Assembly (NCBI GenBank): GCA_024276295.1
Contig: JAJRXN010000377.1
Coordinates: forward strand, 1 to 5,013
Length of the DNA stretch: 5,013 bases
From: Acidobacteriota bacterium
Lineage (GTDB): Bacteria; Acidobacteriota; Polarisedimenticolia; J045
Direction of reading: 5' to 3'
Shown here piece after piece: positions 1-5,013 of the stretch. The position numbers and the translations under genes are program-made. The notes beneath the pieces were generated by a model, which did not search any database, was not told the origin of the DNA, and saw only the letters and a program-made list of their open reading frames with translations. Positions within the stretch are counted from its first letter, which is position 1, and the number at the start of each line of letters is the position of its first letter.

Positions 1-1
1 G

Positions 2-124
2 CGCGAGGAGTCGTTCGATCGCGCCCGCATGATGCCCGCCGCGGCGCTCGCGCCGCTGATCGCCGATCTGCTCGAGACGCCGCCCGGGGCCCACGTCACG
101 GAAGTGACGGTGATGCCGCGCTGA
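2..124 (+). CDS. SDR family NAD(P)-dependent oxidoreductase, C-terminal fragment
   Basis: Only the last 40 codons are present; the gene enters from outside the window and ends at TGA 122-124. The tail contains RMMPAAALAPL, then LLETPPGAHV and the ending TEVTVMPR. This is the usual C-terminus of classical short-chain dehydrogenases: a helix after the substrate loop, then the last beta strand of the Rossmann fold with the 'HVTE' signature. The cofactor-binding and catalytic residues lie upstream of the window, so the substrate cannot be inferred. The next gene, also an SDR, starts eight bases after this stop, and its Shine-Dalgarno GAGG overlaps the stop codon, so the two are probably co-transcribed and translationally coupled. 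Family assignment is based on tail resemblance alone. Confidence 0.72.
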   Translation, partial: REESFDRARMMPAAALAPLIADLLETPPGAHVTEVTVMPR

Positions 125-132
125 GGCGTGCT

Positions 133-860
133 GTGAACCGGCCCCGGAGCGTGGCGCTGGTGACCGGCAGCCGGGCGGCATCGGGCGCGCGATCGTCCGG
201 CGGCTCGCCGACGACGGCTTCGCCGTCGCCGGCCTCGACATCACCCCGCCCGACGAAGGCGACGCCGCCGGGCCGTCGCTCGCGCTGCAGGGGGACGTCG
301 CGGATCCGGAGGCGACCGGGCGGCTCGTCGACGAGACCGAGGCGCGGCTCGGGCCGATCGACGTGCTGGTCAACTGCGCCGGCGTCGGCGGGCCGTTTCA
401 TCGCATCGACGAGGTGGCGCCTGCCGAGTGGGACCGGATCTTCGCCGTCAACGTCCGCGGACCGTGGCTGCTCTGTCGCAGGCTGCTGCCGGCGATGGCG
501 GCGCGCGGCCGCGGCCGGGTGATCAACATCGCTTCGGTGCAGGGACTGCGCGGCGCCGCGCGCAGTTCGACCTATGTCGCCTCGAAGCACGCGCTGGTCG
601 GACTGACGCGCGCCCTGGCGCTCGAATGGGGCGCCCGTGGCGTGACCGTCAACGCGGTCTGTCCCGGTTACGTCGCGACGGCGATGGGCCTGCGTCCGGA
701 GGTCGATCCGGGCGCGGCGGCCGCGCAGGCCAGGATCCCGGCCGGACGCCAGGCCGAGCCCGGCGAGATCGCCGGCGCCGTCGCGTTCCTCGCCGGCGAC
801 GACGCCGTGTACGTCAACGGCGCGGTGCTGGTCGTCGACGGTGGCCTGTCGGCCGGCTGA
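133..860 (+). CDS. SDR family oxidoreductase (FabG-like), disrupted by a -1 frameshift
   Basis: A classical SDR, predicted to be a cytoplasmic NAD(P)H-dependent ketone/alcohol oxidoreductase. From GTG 133 the frame reads NRPRSVALVTGSR and then leaves the family pattern. From about 177 a different frame continues perfectly with GIGRAIVRRLADDGF and stays open to TGA 860. Adding one G restores a 242-residue protein, normal for the family (about 240-255). Numbered on the repaired protein, it has the glycine motif near residues 12-18, N81-C-A-G, N107, S125, Y138-V-A-S-K142 and PGYVAT, so the Asn-Ser-Tyr-Lys tetrad is complete. GTG 133 is favoured because GAGG at 123-126 lies six bases upstream. 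The substrate is unknown; resemblance is to FabG and 3-hydroxyacyl/3-hydroxybutyrate dehydrogenases. Without repair, the 133 frame ends at 522, and the only ATG/GTG start I find in the downstream frame is GTG 363, which would lack the cofactor site. It could be a real pseudogene or a sequencing error. Confidence 0.85.
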
Positions 861-880
861 AGTGCGGAGCCGCCGGACTC

Positions 881-889
881 TGGTACCGT
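881..889 (+). promoter_or_regulatory. Possible extended -10 promoter element (TGGTACCGT) before the FIST gene
   Basis: TGG followed by TACCGT fits the TGn-TAnnnT pattern of an extended -10 element. It lies in the 62-base gap between the SDR stop (860) and the FIST start (923). The hexamer ends seven bases before ATG 897, so transcription would be expected to begin at or near that A. I see no convincing -35 box at the usual distance, and the hexamer matches the sigma-70 consensus at only T, A and the final T. The call is therefore tentative. Confidence 0.3.
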
Positions 890-896
890 GGCCGGC

Positions 897-926
897 ATGA
901 TCGAATCGCGGACGTCTCGTCGATGA
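897..926 (+). other. Nine-codon mini-ORF overlapping the FIST start codon (ATGA)
   Basis: ATG 897 opens a frame encoding MIESRTSRR and stops at TGA 924-926. That stop shares three bases with the FIST start ATG 923-925, forming the classic ATGA overlap. The FIST start has no clear Shine-Dalgarno sequence of its own. If transcription starts at the TACCGT element just upstream, the mini-ORF would be translated leaderless or nearly so and could deliver ribosomes to the FIST start by termination-reinitiation. The geometry is visible in the sequence; the function is inference, and a nine-codon ORF can easily arise by chance. Confidence 0.25.
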
Positions 927-2137
927 AGTTCGGCTCGGGAGTCTCGAGCGCGGCCGACCTGGGCCGGGCGCTGGTCGAGGCCGCCTCCGGCGCCACCGCG
1001 ACGCTCGGCAGCGCGCAGGCCGACCTGGCGCTGGTGTTCGTCAGCCCGCACCACGCGGATGCGATCGAACGGCTGCCGATGCTGGCCGCCGGGGCGACCG
1101 GAGCGCGGATCACCCTCGGCTGCACGGGCGGCGGCGTGATCGGCGCCGGTCGCGAGGTCGAGCAACGGCCCGGCGTCTCGGTCACCGTCGCCTCGCTTCC
1201 CGACGTCACGCTGACGCCGTTCCACGTGCGCGTCGCGGACCTTCCGCCGGCAGAAGCGCCGGCGACCGAACTCGCCGCGCGACTCGGCGTCCGCGCCGAC
1301 GAGGCGCGGGCCATGGTGCTGCTCGCCGACCCGTTCACGTTCGATCCCGAACCGCTGCTCGGACGGCTCGACGCCGCGCTGCCGATCACGCCGAAGATCG
1401 GCGGCCTCGCCAGCGGCGGACGGGCCGCCGGCGAGCACGCCCTGCTGCTCGGCGACACGCTGCACGACGAGGGTCTGGTCGGTCTCGCGCTGTCGGGCGA
1501 CATCGCGATGGACACCATCGTCGCCCAGGGATGCCGGCCGATCGGCGATCCGATGTTCGTCACGCGCAGCCGCGGCAACCTGCTCGTCGAAATCAACGGC
1601 CGGCCGGTGCTCGAGGTGCTCGCCGAGCTGTTCCGCGACCTCGACGAGGCGGACCAGGAGCTGTTCCGCGAGGCGCTGCACCTCGGCATCGCGATGCACG
1701 AATCGCAGACCGACTTCCGGCAGGGCGACTTCCTGATCCGCAACGTGCTGGGCGTCGACGAGGGCACGAAGACGCTGGTGGTCGGCGCGCGCCTGACGGA
1801 CACGCAGATCGTGCAGTTCCACGTCCGCGATGCGACGACGTCCCACGACGACCTGGACTCCGCGCTGGAGTCCTTCCGGCAGGAGATGGCGGCCCGCGGC
1901 GGCCCGCCGGCCGGAGCGCTGCTGTTCTCGTGCCTCGGTCGCGGACTCCACCTCAACGGCGTGCCGGACCACGACACCGACCTGTTCCGCGAGAAGATCG
2001 GACCGACTCCGCTCGGGGGGTTCTTCTGCAACGGCGAAATCGGCCCCGTCCAGGGCTTCACCTTCCTGCACGGCTACACGAGCTGCTTCGGGCTGTTCCG
2101 GCGCGCCCGGGCCGGCGATCCGCGTCAGCGGCCCTGA
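923..2137 (+). CDS. FIST domain-containing protein (FIST N + FIST C)
   Basis: This 404-residue protein contains only a FIST module, with no GGDEF, EAL, histidine kinase or methyl-accepting domain and no signal peptide, so it is probably cytoplasmic. Family knowledge: FIST domains are predicted small-ligand (possibly amino-acid) sensory domains found in signal-transduction proteins and as stand-alone proteins. FIST N spans roughly residues 35-225, with LALVFVSPHHAD, LGCTGGGVIG (65-74), AMVLLADPFTF and GGLASGG (160-166). FIST C spans roughly 226-395, with LGIAMHE, FLIRNVLGVDE, the FSCLGRG segment (345-351), GGFFCNGEIGPV (375-386) and LHGYTSCFGLFR. ATG 923 is chosen because MKFGSGVSSAADLGRAL matches a typical family N-terminus and no ATG or GTG lies upstream in this frame back to the SDR gene. 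No Shine-Dalgarno is visible, which is odd. The stop overlaps the stop of the convergent hydratase gene. Family call is firm; ligand and partner are unknown. Confidence 0.9.
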   Translation: MKFGSGVSSAADLGRALVEAASGATATLGSAQADLALVFVSPHHADAIERLPMLAAGATGARITLGCTGGGVIGAGREVEQRPGVSVTVASLPDVTLTPFHVRVADLPPAEAPATELAARLGVRADEARAMVLLADPFTFDPEPLLGRLDAALPITPKIGGLASGGRAAGEHALLLGDTLHDEGLVGLALSGDIAMDTIVAQGCRPIGDPMFVTRSRGNLLVEINGRPVLEVLAELFRDLDEADQELFREALHLGIAMHESQTDFRQGDFLIRNVLGVDEGTKTLVVGARLTDTQIVQFHVRDATTSHDDLDSALESFRQEMAARGGPPAGALLFSCLGRGLHLNGVPDHDTDLFREKIGPTPLGGFFCNGEIGPVQGFTFLHGYTSCFGLFRRARAGDPRQRP

Positions 2138-2145
2138 AACCGCGG
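2120..2145. terminator. Hairpin spanning the overlapping convergent stop codons; possible terminator
   Basis: CCGCG (2120-2124) and TCAG (2125-2128) pair with CTGA (2134-2137) and CGCGG (2141-2145). This gives nine base pairs around a five-base loop, with a three-base AAC bulge at 2138-2140. The structure contains both stop codons of the convergent FIST and hydratase genes. On the plus strand TTTT follows at 2153-2156, seven bases after the stem; no T tract follows in the minus direction. It could act as a weak intrinsic terminator or stall point for the plus strand, but GC-rich DNA makes such stems by chance. Confidence 0.3.
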
Positions 2146-2916
2146 CGGCCGCTTTTCGGCGAACGCCCGCAGCGCCTCGCGTCGGTCGTCGGTGTCGACG
2201 ATCGTGCGGTACGCGCGGCGCTCCGCCGCCAGCCCGTCCTCCAGGCTCGCCGCCGACAGGCCCTCGTCGATGGCACGCTTGGCGGCCCGCAGCGCCAGAG
2301 GTCCGCAACGCGCGATTTCCGCGGCCAGCGCCAGCGCCTCTTCCTCGAGCCGGTCGTCGGGCACGACCCGGTCGACGATCCGGTCGGCCAGCGCCTCGTG
2401 GGCCGTCGCGATGCGGCCGGTGAAGATCCACTCCTTGGCGACCGAAGGCCCGGCGATGCGGGCCATCCGCTGCGTGCCGCCCGCGCCGGGAACGATCGCC
2501 AGCGTGCACTCCGGCAGGCCGAGCCGTGCCCCCTCGGCGGCGACGCGCAGATCGCAGGCCAGTGCGAGTTCGAGTCCACCGCCGAGCGCCGCGCCGCCGA
2601 CCGCCGCGATCGTCGGGACCGGAATCGCGGCGACCGCAGAGGTCATCTCGCCGATCGCCTCGACCGTGGCGAGCACCTCGTCGTCGCTCATCCCGCGGCG
2701 CTCCTTGAGGTCGGCCCCGGCGCAGAACGCCCGGCCGCGTGCGGCAAGCAGCACGCAGGCCACGGCGGGGTCTCCGGCCACGCGACGCGCCTCTTCGGCC
2801 AGCCGGGCGACCAGCGCCCGCGAGAGCGCGTTGACCGGCGGGCGGTCGATCGTCAGCCGGCGGATCCGCTCGCCCGGCTCGTCGACCCGGACCATCTCGT
2901 GTTCGGCCTCGGACAC
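2125..2916 (-). CDS. Enoyl-CoA hydratase/isomerase (crotonase) family, AUH/methylglutaconyl-CoA hydratase-like
   Basis: This 263-residue cytoplasmic crotonase-fold enzyme is expected to add water across the double bond of a 2-enoyl-CoA. Visible motifs: DRPPVNALS near the start; the CoA/oxyanion loop FCAGADLKERR (64-74); LGGGLELALACD with E116; LPEC with E136 and then PGAGGTQR (143-150); and the C-terminal EKRPPRFQGR. E116 and E136 match the two catalytic glutamates of rat enoyl-CoA hydratase (E144, E164), supporting hydratase rather than isomerase activity. The ADLKER/MSDDEV, GLELALACD and KRPPR segments resemble AUH/LiuC, the methylglutaconyl-CoA hydratase of leucine breakdown, but no other leucine-pathway gene is present, so short-chain enoyl-CoA substrates remain possible. 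GTG 2916 is chosen because GAGGTG (minus strand, 2926-2921) sits four bases upstream and the length is typical. Alternatives are ATG 2928, ATG 2895 and ATG 2961; the last would overlap the divergent gene. Confidence 0.9.
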   Translation of the reverse strand: MSEAEHEMVRVDEPGERIRRLTIDRPPVNALSRALVARLAEEARRVAGDPAVACVLLAARGRAFCAGADLKERRGMSDDEVLATVEAIGEMTSAVAAIPVPTIAAVGGAALGGGLELALACDLRVAAEGARLGLPECTLAIVPGAGGTQRMARIAGPSVAKEWIFTGRIATAHEALADRIVDRVVPDDRLEEEALALAAEIARCGPLALRAAKRAIDEGLSAASLEDGLAAERRAYRTIVDTDDRREALRAFAEKRPPRFQGR

Positions 2917-2936
2917 GCGGCACCTCATGCTGCGGG

Positions 2937-2943
2937 TAGGATA
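2937..2943. promoter_or_regulatory. Symmetric TAGGATA: possible shared -10 element for divergent transcription
   Basis: On the plus strand TAGGAT (2937-2942) fits TAnnnT and ends eight bases before GTG 2951. On the minus strand the same bases read TATCCT (2943-2938), also TAnnnT. A transcript start about seven bases further would lie near 2931, leaving a leader of about 15 bases that carries the hydratase Shine-Dalgarno. No clear -35 box is seen on either strand at 17-base spacing. An alternative reading for the plus strand is that AGGA (2938-2941) is a Shine-Dalgarno sequence nine bases from GTG 2951. Position between two divergent genes and dual-strand fit are the support. Confidence 0.4.
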
Positions 2944-2950
2944 GCGCGCC

Positions 2951-4603
2951 GTGAACAGCATGATCCGCAGACCGGTGGGCGCCCTCGTCGCCCTGCTGCT
3001 GACGGGGGCCGCCGTGCTCGCGGCGCGGCCGCCCGTGGTCTACGACAGCGACTTCCGCGGCTACGTGCCGGTGATCGACGGGATCGAGCGTCCCGACCTC
3101 GTGGCGGAAGCGGGCGACGGCCGCGTGCCGGCGGATCCCCGGCGGGCGGCGCGTCTCGGCGCGCGGTCGGTCCGACGCCACCTGCGGCGCGGCGTGGCGA
3201 TCCCCCCCGCCCTGCTCCCACCCGTGGCCGACCGGGACGACGCGGACGGAAGCTGGCGCTGGCGCCGGAAGGTCGCGATCGTCACGCAGATCCAGGTGCT
3301 CGACGAGACCGAGCGTCCGGTCGAGGGCGCGCGCGTCTACCGTTATTACGATCCGACGTTCTACGGCGTCGCCGAGGACGCCGACGGCGCGCGGCTGGTC
3401 GGCTTTCTCCGCTTCCTGCCGGCCCCCAACCCGGCGCTCGGGCTGCTCGAGGCGATCGCCGAAAACGAGCGCACCTGGCGCGACGACGGCTTCGCGCCGG
3501 TCGCCGCGGCACCGGCCGACTTCGACCACCGCACGAGCCCCTTCGTCCGGCCACGCGCCGAGGATCTCGGCCCGTCGCTCGAGTTCGTCGGCACGACCGA
3601 CGCCGCCGGTTCGGTCCGCGTCGTCAGCGGACTGTTCAACGTGCGCGAGCGCCGGCGGTTTCCGCGCGCGGTCGTGCCTTCGGCGATCCGCGTCGGGTTC
3701 ATCGTCGTCCGCGAGGGCTACCAGCCCGGATTGAGCGAGCGACGGTTCGAGCGCGGCGGCGTCCGCGAATCGCGCCGCGTGCTGCTGATCCGTGACCGCG
3801 GTCACGCGGTGCTCCTGTCCCGCGAATTCGAACTGACCGAACGACTGGTCGACGGGCTCGCCGCCCGGGAGGAGATTTCCCCCGAGCGCGTCGTCGGCGA
3901 ACTCGACCGGTTGCTGGCCCGCATCGACGACCTGCTGTACCGCGTCGACGACGCGTGGCGCGACCGGGTGCGCGCCGAGGCGCGCACCGCGCTGTTCGAC
4001 CGCCTGTTCCGCCGTGGCGCCGACGCCTGGCGCCGGGCGCTGCTCGCCTGGTGGCTGACCGAAAGGCCCGACGATGCCGTCGCCCACTGGCGGCTGGCGC
4101 GACTGGCCGCGGCGCGGGCCGGCGTGCGGTTCGACCGCGCGACGGTGTTCATCCCGCGCACCGAGCTGCCCGACGACGAGCGCCGGCGGGCGATGCTCTC
4201 GAGCGCCGAGGAGCACCTCGAACGGGCCCGGCGCCTCGCGCCGCGTCTGCTGGCGGTCTATCCGCTGCTCGACGAGCTGCTGGCGCGGAAGGGTGGCGAG
4301 GCGGCAGGGCGGGCCCGGCTGCTCCGGCGCGGCCTGGCCGAGACGCCGTTCAACCCGTGGCTGCGCGGCCGGCTCGCCGCGCTGCTGCTCGCCGGAGGGA
4401 ACGAGACCGCCGCGCTGGACCACCTGCGCTACTCGACCGTGCTGATGCCCCGCTGGCATGCCGACCTCGCGCTGGCCGAGGCGCTGGCGCAGCACGACTG
4501 GCAGCGCGGACTGGTCGAACGGGCCGGCATGTGGTCGTTCTGGGCCACGGGGCGGCTGCCGGAAGACCTCTACCCGCGACCGGTGCGGAGCCTCCGGCGA
4601 TGA
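2951..4603 (+). CDS. Hypothetical exported protein with beta-rich N-terminal half and TPR-like helical C-terminal half
   Basis: A 550-residue protein that I do not recognise as a named family. The N-terminus has arginines followed by the hydrophobic run VGALVALLLTGAAVLAA (about residues 9-25). This looks like a signal peptide, possibly cleaved after AVLAA, or a membrane anchor, so the rest should be outside the cytoplasmic membrane. Residues about 105-260 look like a beta-sandwich of the carboxypeptidase-regulatory/Ig-like kind: IQVLDETERPVEGARVYRYY, then TDAAGSVRVVSG (206-217) and FIVVREGYQPG. From about 270 it is helical and rich in Arg, Leu and Ala; residues about 370-510 show degenerate TPR-like helix pairs (AWWLTERPDDAVAHWRLARL, EEHLERARRLAPRL, NPWLRGRLAALLLAGG). 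GTG 2951 is used; ATG 2960 is an equally plausible start three codons in. The last four bases form an ATGA overlap with the following kinase gene, so the pair is almost certainly one operon. Function unknown; a scaffold or envelope role is inference. Confidence 0.8.
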   Translation: MNSMIRRPVGALVALLLTGAAVLAARPPVVYDSDFRGYVPVIDGIERPDLVAEAGDGRVPADPRRAARLGARSVRRHLRRGVAIPPALLPPVADRDDADGSWRWRRKVAIVTQIQVLDETERPVEGARVYRYYDPTFYGVAEDADGARLVGFLRFLPAPNPALGLLEAIAENERTWRDDGFAPVAAAPADFDHRTSPFVRPRAEDLGPSLEFVGTTDAAGSVRVVSGLFNVRERRRFPRAVVPSAIRVGFIVVREGYQPGLSERRFERGGVRESRRVLLIRDRGHAVLLSREFELTERLVDGLAAREEISPERVVGELDRLLARIDDLLYRVDDAWRDRVRAEARTALFDRLFRRGADAWRRALLAWWLTERPDDAVAHWRLARLAAARAGVRFDRATVFIPRTELPDDERRRAMLSSAEEHLERARRLAPRLLAVYPLLDELLARKGGEAAGRARLLRRGLAETPFNPWLRGRLAALLLAGGNETAALDHLRYSTVLMPRWHADLALAEALAQHDWQRGLVERAGMWSFWATGRLPEDLYPRPVRSLRR

Positions 4604-5013
4604 CCACGATCCACCGGCCGCGCAATCGGACCAAGGCCGAAATCCGCACCGAACGCCGGGGCGGGACCGACGTGATCGTCAAGGACTACGCGGGACGACC
4701 GGCGGTCGTGCGCTGGCTCTACGGACGGCCGACGCTGCGCCGTGAGGCGCGCGTGTACGCCCGTCTCGCGGGTCTGGCCGGCATCCCGCGCTGTCTGGGG
4801 CTCGAGACGCCCGACGCGCTGGTGCTCGAACGCGTCGCCGGGCGACCGCTGGCGGCCTGGCGCGAGCCGGTGCCGCCGGCGGCGCTCGAACGGCTCGAGA
4901 CGATCGTGGCGGCGATCCACCGGCGGGGGGTGGCGATCGCCGACCTGCACCATTCCAACGTGCTGGTCGACGACGATGGCACCGTGCATCTCGTCGACTT
5001 CGCCATCGCGCGC
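4600..5013 (+). CDS. Protein-kinase-fold phosphotransferase, lipopolysaccharide/Kdo kinase-like, N-terminal part
   Basis: The first 138 codons of a gene that continues past the window end. It resembles the small kinase-fold proteins of the Kdo kinase/WaaP/InaA group, which phosphorylate sugars of the lipopolysaccharide inner core on the cytoplasmic face; related proteins are often annotated as Ser/Thr kinases. Visible landmarks: VIVKDYAGRPAVVRWLYGRP with likely ATP-binding K28; RREARVYARL with the partner glutamate E49; GIPRCLGLE; a hinge-like LVLERVAGRPL; AIHRRGVAIADLHHSNVLV with catalytic D115 and N120; and HLVDFAIAR with metal-binding D133. The usual HxD and DFG triads read IAD and DFA. 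ATG 4600 overlaps the upstream stop, and GGAG at 4587-4590 lies nine bases before it, which supports this start and translational coupling to the exported protein. The substrate cannot be decided, and a protein target is not excluded. Confidence 0.85.
   Translation, partial: MTTIHRPRNRTKAEIRTERRGGTDVIVKDYAGRPAVVRWLYGRPTLRREARVYARLAGLAGIPRCLGLETPDALVLERVAGRPLAAWREPVPPAALERLETIVAAIHRRGVAIADLHHSNVLVDDDGTVHLVDFAIAR

Noticed and set aside
133..522. 129-codon frame from GTG 133 as a stand-alone protein
   Set aside because: After about 14 residues it departs from the SDR pattern because of the missing base, and the remainder is out-of-frame shadow. The programmed-frameshift idea was dropped because no slippery heptamer or stimulatory structure was recognised and the SDR family does not use one.
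872..896. GCCGG/CCGGC inverted repeat as a terminator after the SDR gene
   Set aside because: Only five base pairs around a 15-base loop with no T tract; in sequence this GC-rich such pairs are expected by chance.
428..922. Extending the FIST protein upstream to a start near 428 (569 residues)
   Set aside because: The added region lies on top of the SDR gene in another frame and is arginine-rich low-complexity sequence. ATG 923 matches the expected FIST N-terminus.
1531..3795. A plus-strand open frame of 754 codons
   Set aside because: It is an out-of-frame reading through FIST, then antisense to the hydratase, then into the exported-protein gene. It is Arg/Pro/Ala/Gly-rich with no recognisable domain, consistent with a GC artefact.
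668..4495. A minus-strand open frame of 1275 codons crossing most of the window
   Set aside because: It runs antisense to the FIST and exported-protein genes and overlaps the hydratase in another frame. Its composition (Arg, Ala, Gly, Pro, Asp, Gln-rich with no family motif) is what GC-rich antisense shadow frames give, while the overlapped genes have clear motifs or operon geometry.
4586..4596. CGGAG-C-CTCCG perfect inverted repeat just before the kinase start
   Set aside because: The one-base centre cannot form a normal hairpin loop. It is better explained as coding sequence containing the GGAG ribosome binding site, though the repeat might still be a chance protein-binding half-site pair.

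Overview
This is a 5 kb piece of a very GC-rich bacterial chromosome (roughly 70-75% GC by eye). It is gene-dense, with no intergenic gap longer than about 65 bases. A kinase of the lipopolysaccharide/Kdo-kinase type and a protein with an N-terminal export signal favour a Gram-negative bacterium. I cannot assign a phylum: high-GC Pseudomonadota and Acidobacteriota both fit. Very high GC removes stop codons, so very long open frames occur on both strands; they are shadows and are not annotated.

Layout. (1) Positions 2-124 hold the C-terminal tail of a short-chain dehydrogenase/reductase (SDR). (2) Eight bases further on, from GTG 133 to TGA 860, lies a second, otherwise complete SDR. Its frame is broken by one missing base inside the NAD(P)-binding glycine motif. 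(3) A stand-alone FIST-domain ligand-sensing protein runs from 923 to 2137. It is preceded by a possible extended -10 element and a nine-codon mini-ORF whose stop overlaps the FIST start. (4) On the minus strand, 2916-2125, is an enoyl-CoA hydratase of the AUH/methylglutaconyl-CoA hydratase-like type. Its stop overlaps the FIST stop by 13 bp inside an inverted repeat. (5) Divergently from it, 2951-4603 encodes an unrecognised exported protein with a beta-rich N-terminal half and a helical TPR-like C-terminal half. (6) Starting at ATG 4600, overlapping the previous stop as ATGA, is a protein-kinase-fold phosphotransferase that runs off the window end at 5013.

How they may work together. The two SDRs and the hydratase suggest acyl-CoA or ketone/alcohol redox metabolism. 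FIST domains are predicted to bind small ligands, so the FIST protein may be a sensor linked to that metabolism; this is inference from neighbourhood only. The exported protein and kinase look like a separate two-gene operon with an envelope role. The 34-base gap between the hydratase and the exported-protein gene contains a symmetric TAGGATA that can be read as a -10 element on both strands, so the two transcription units may share a divergent promoter. No mobile elements, CRISPR arrays, tRNA or rRNA genes were seen. The best candidates for something undescribed are the exported protein/kinase pair and the mini-ORF/FIST start arrangement.
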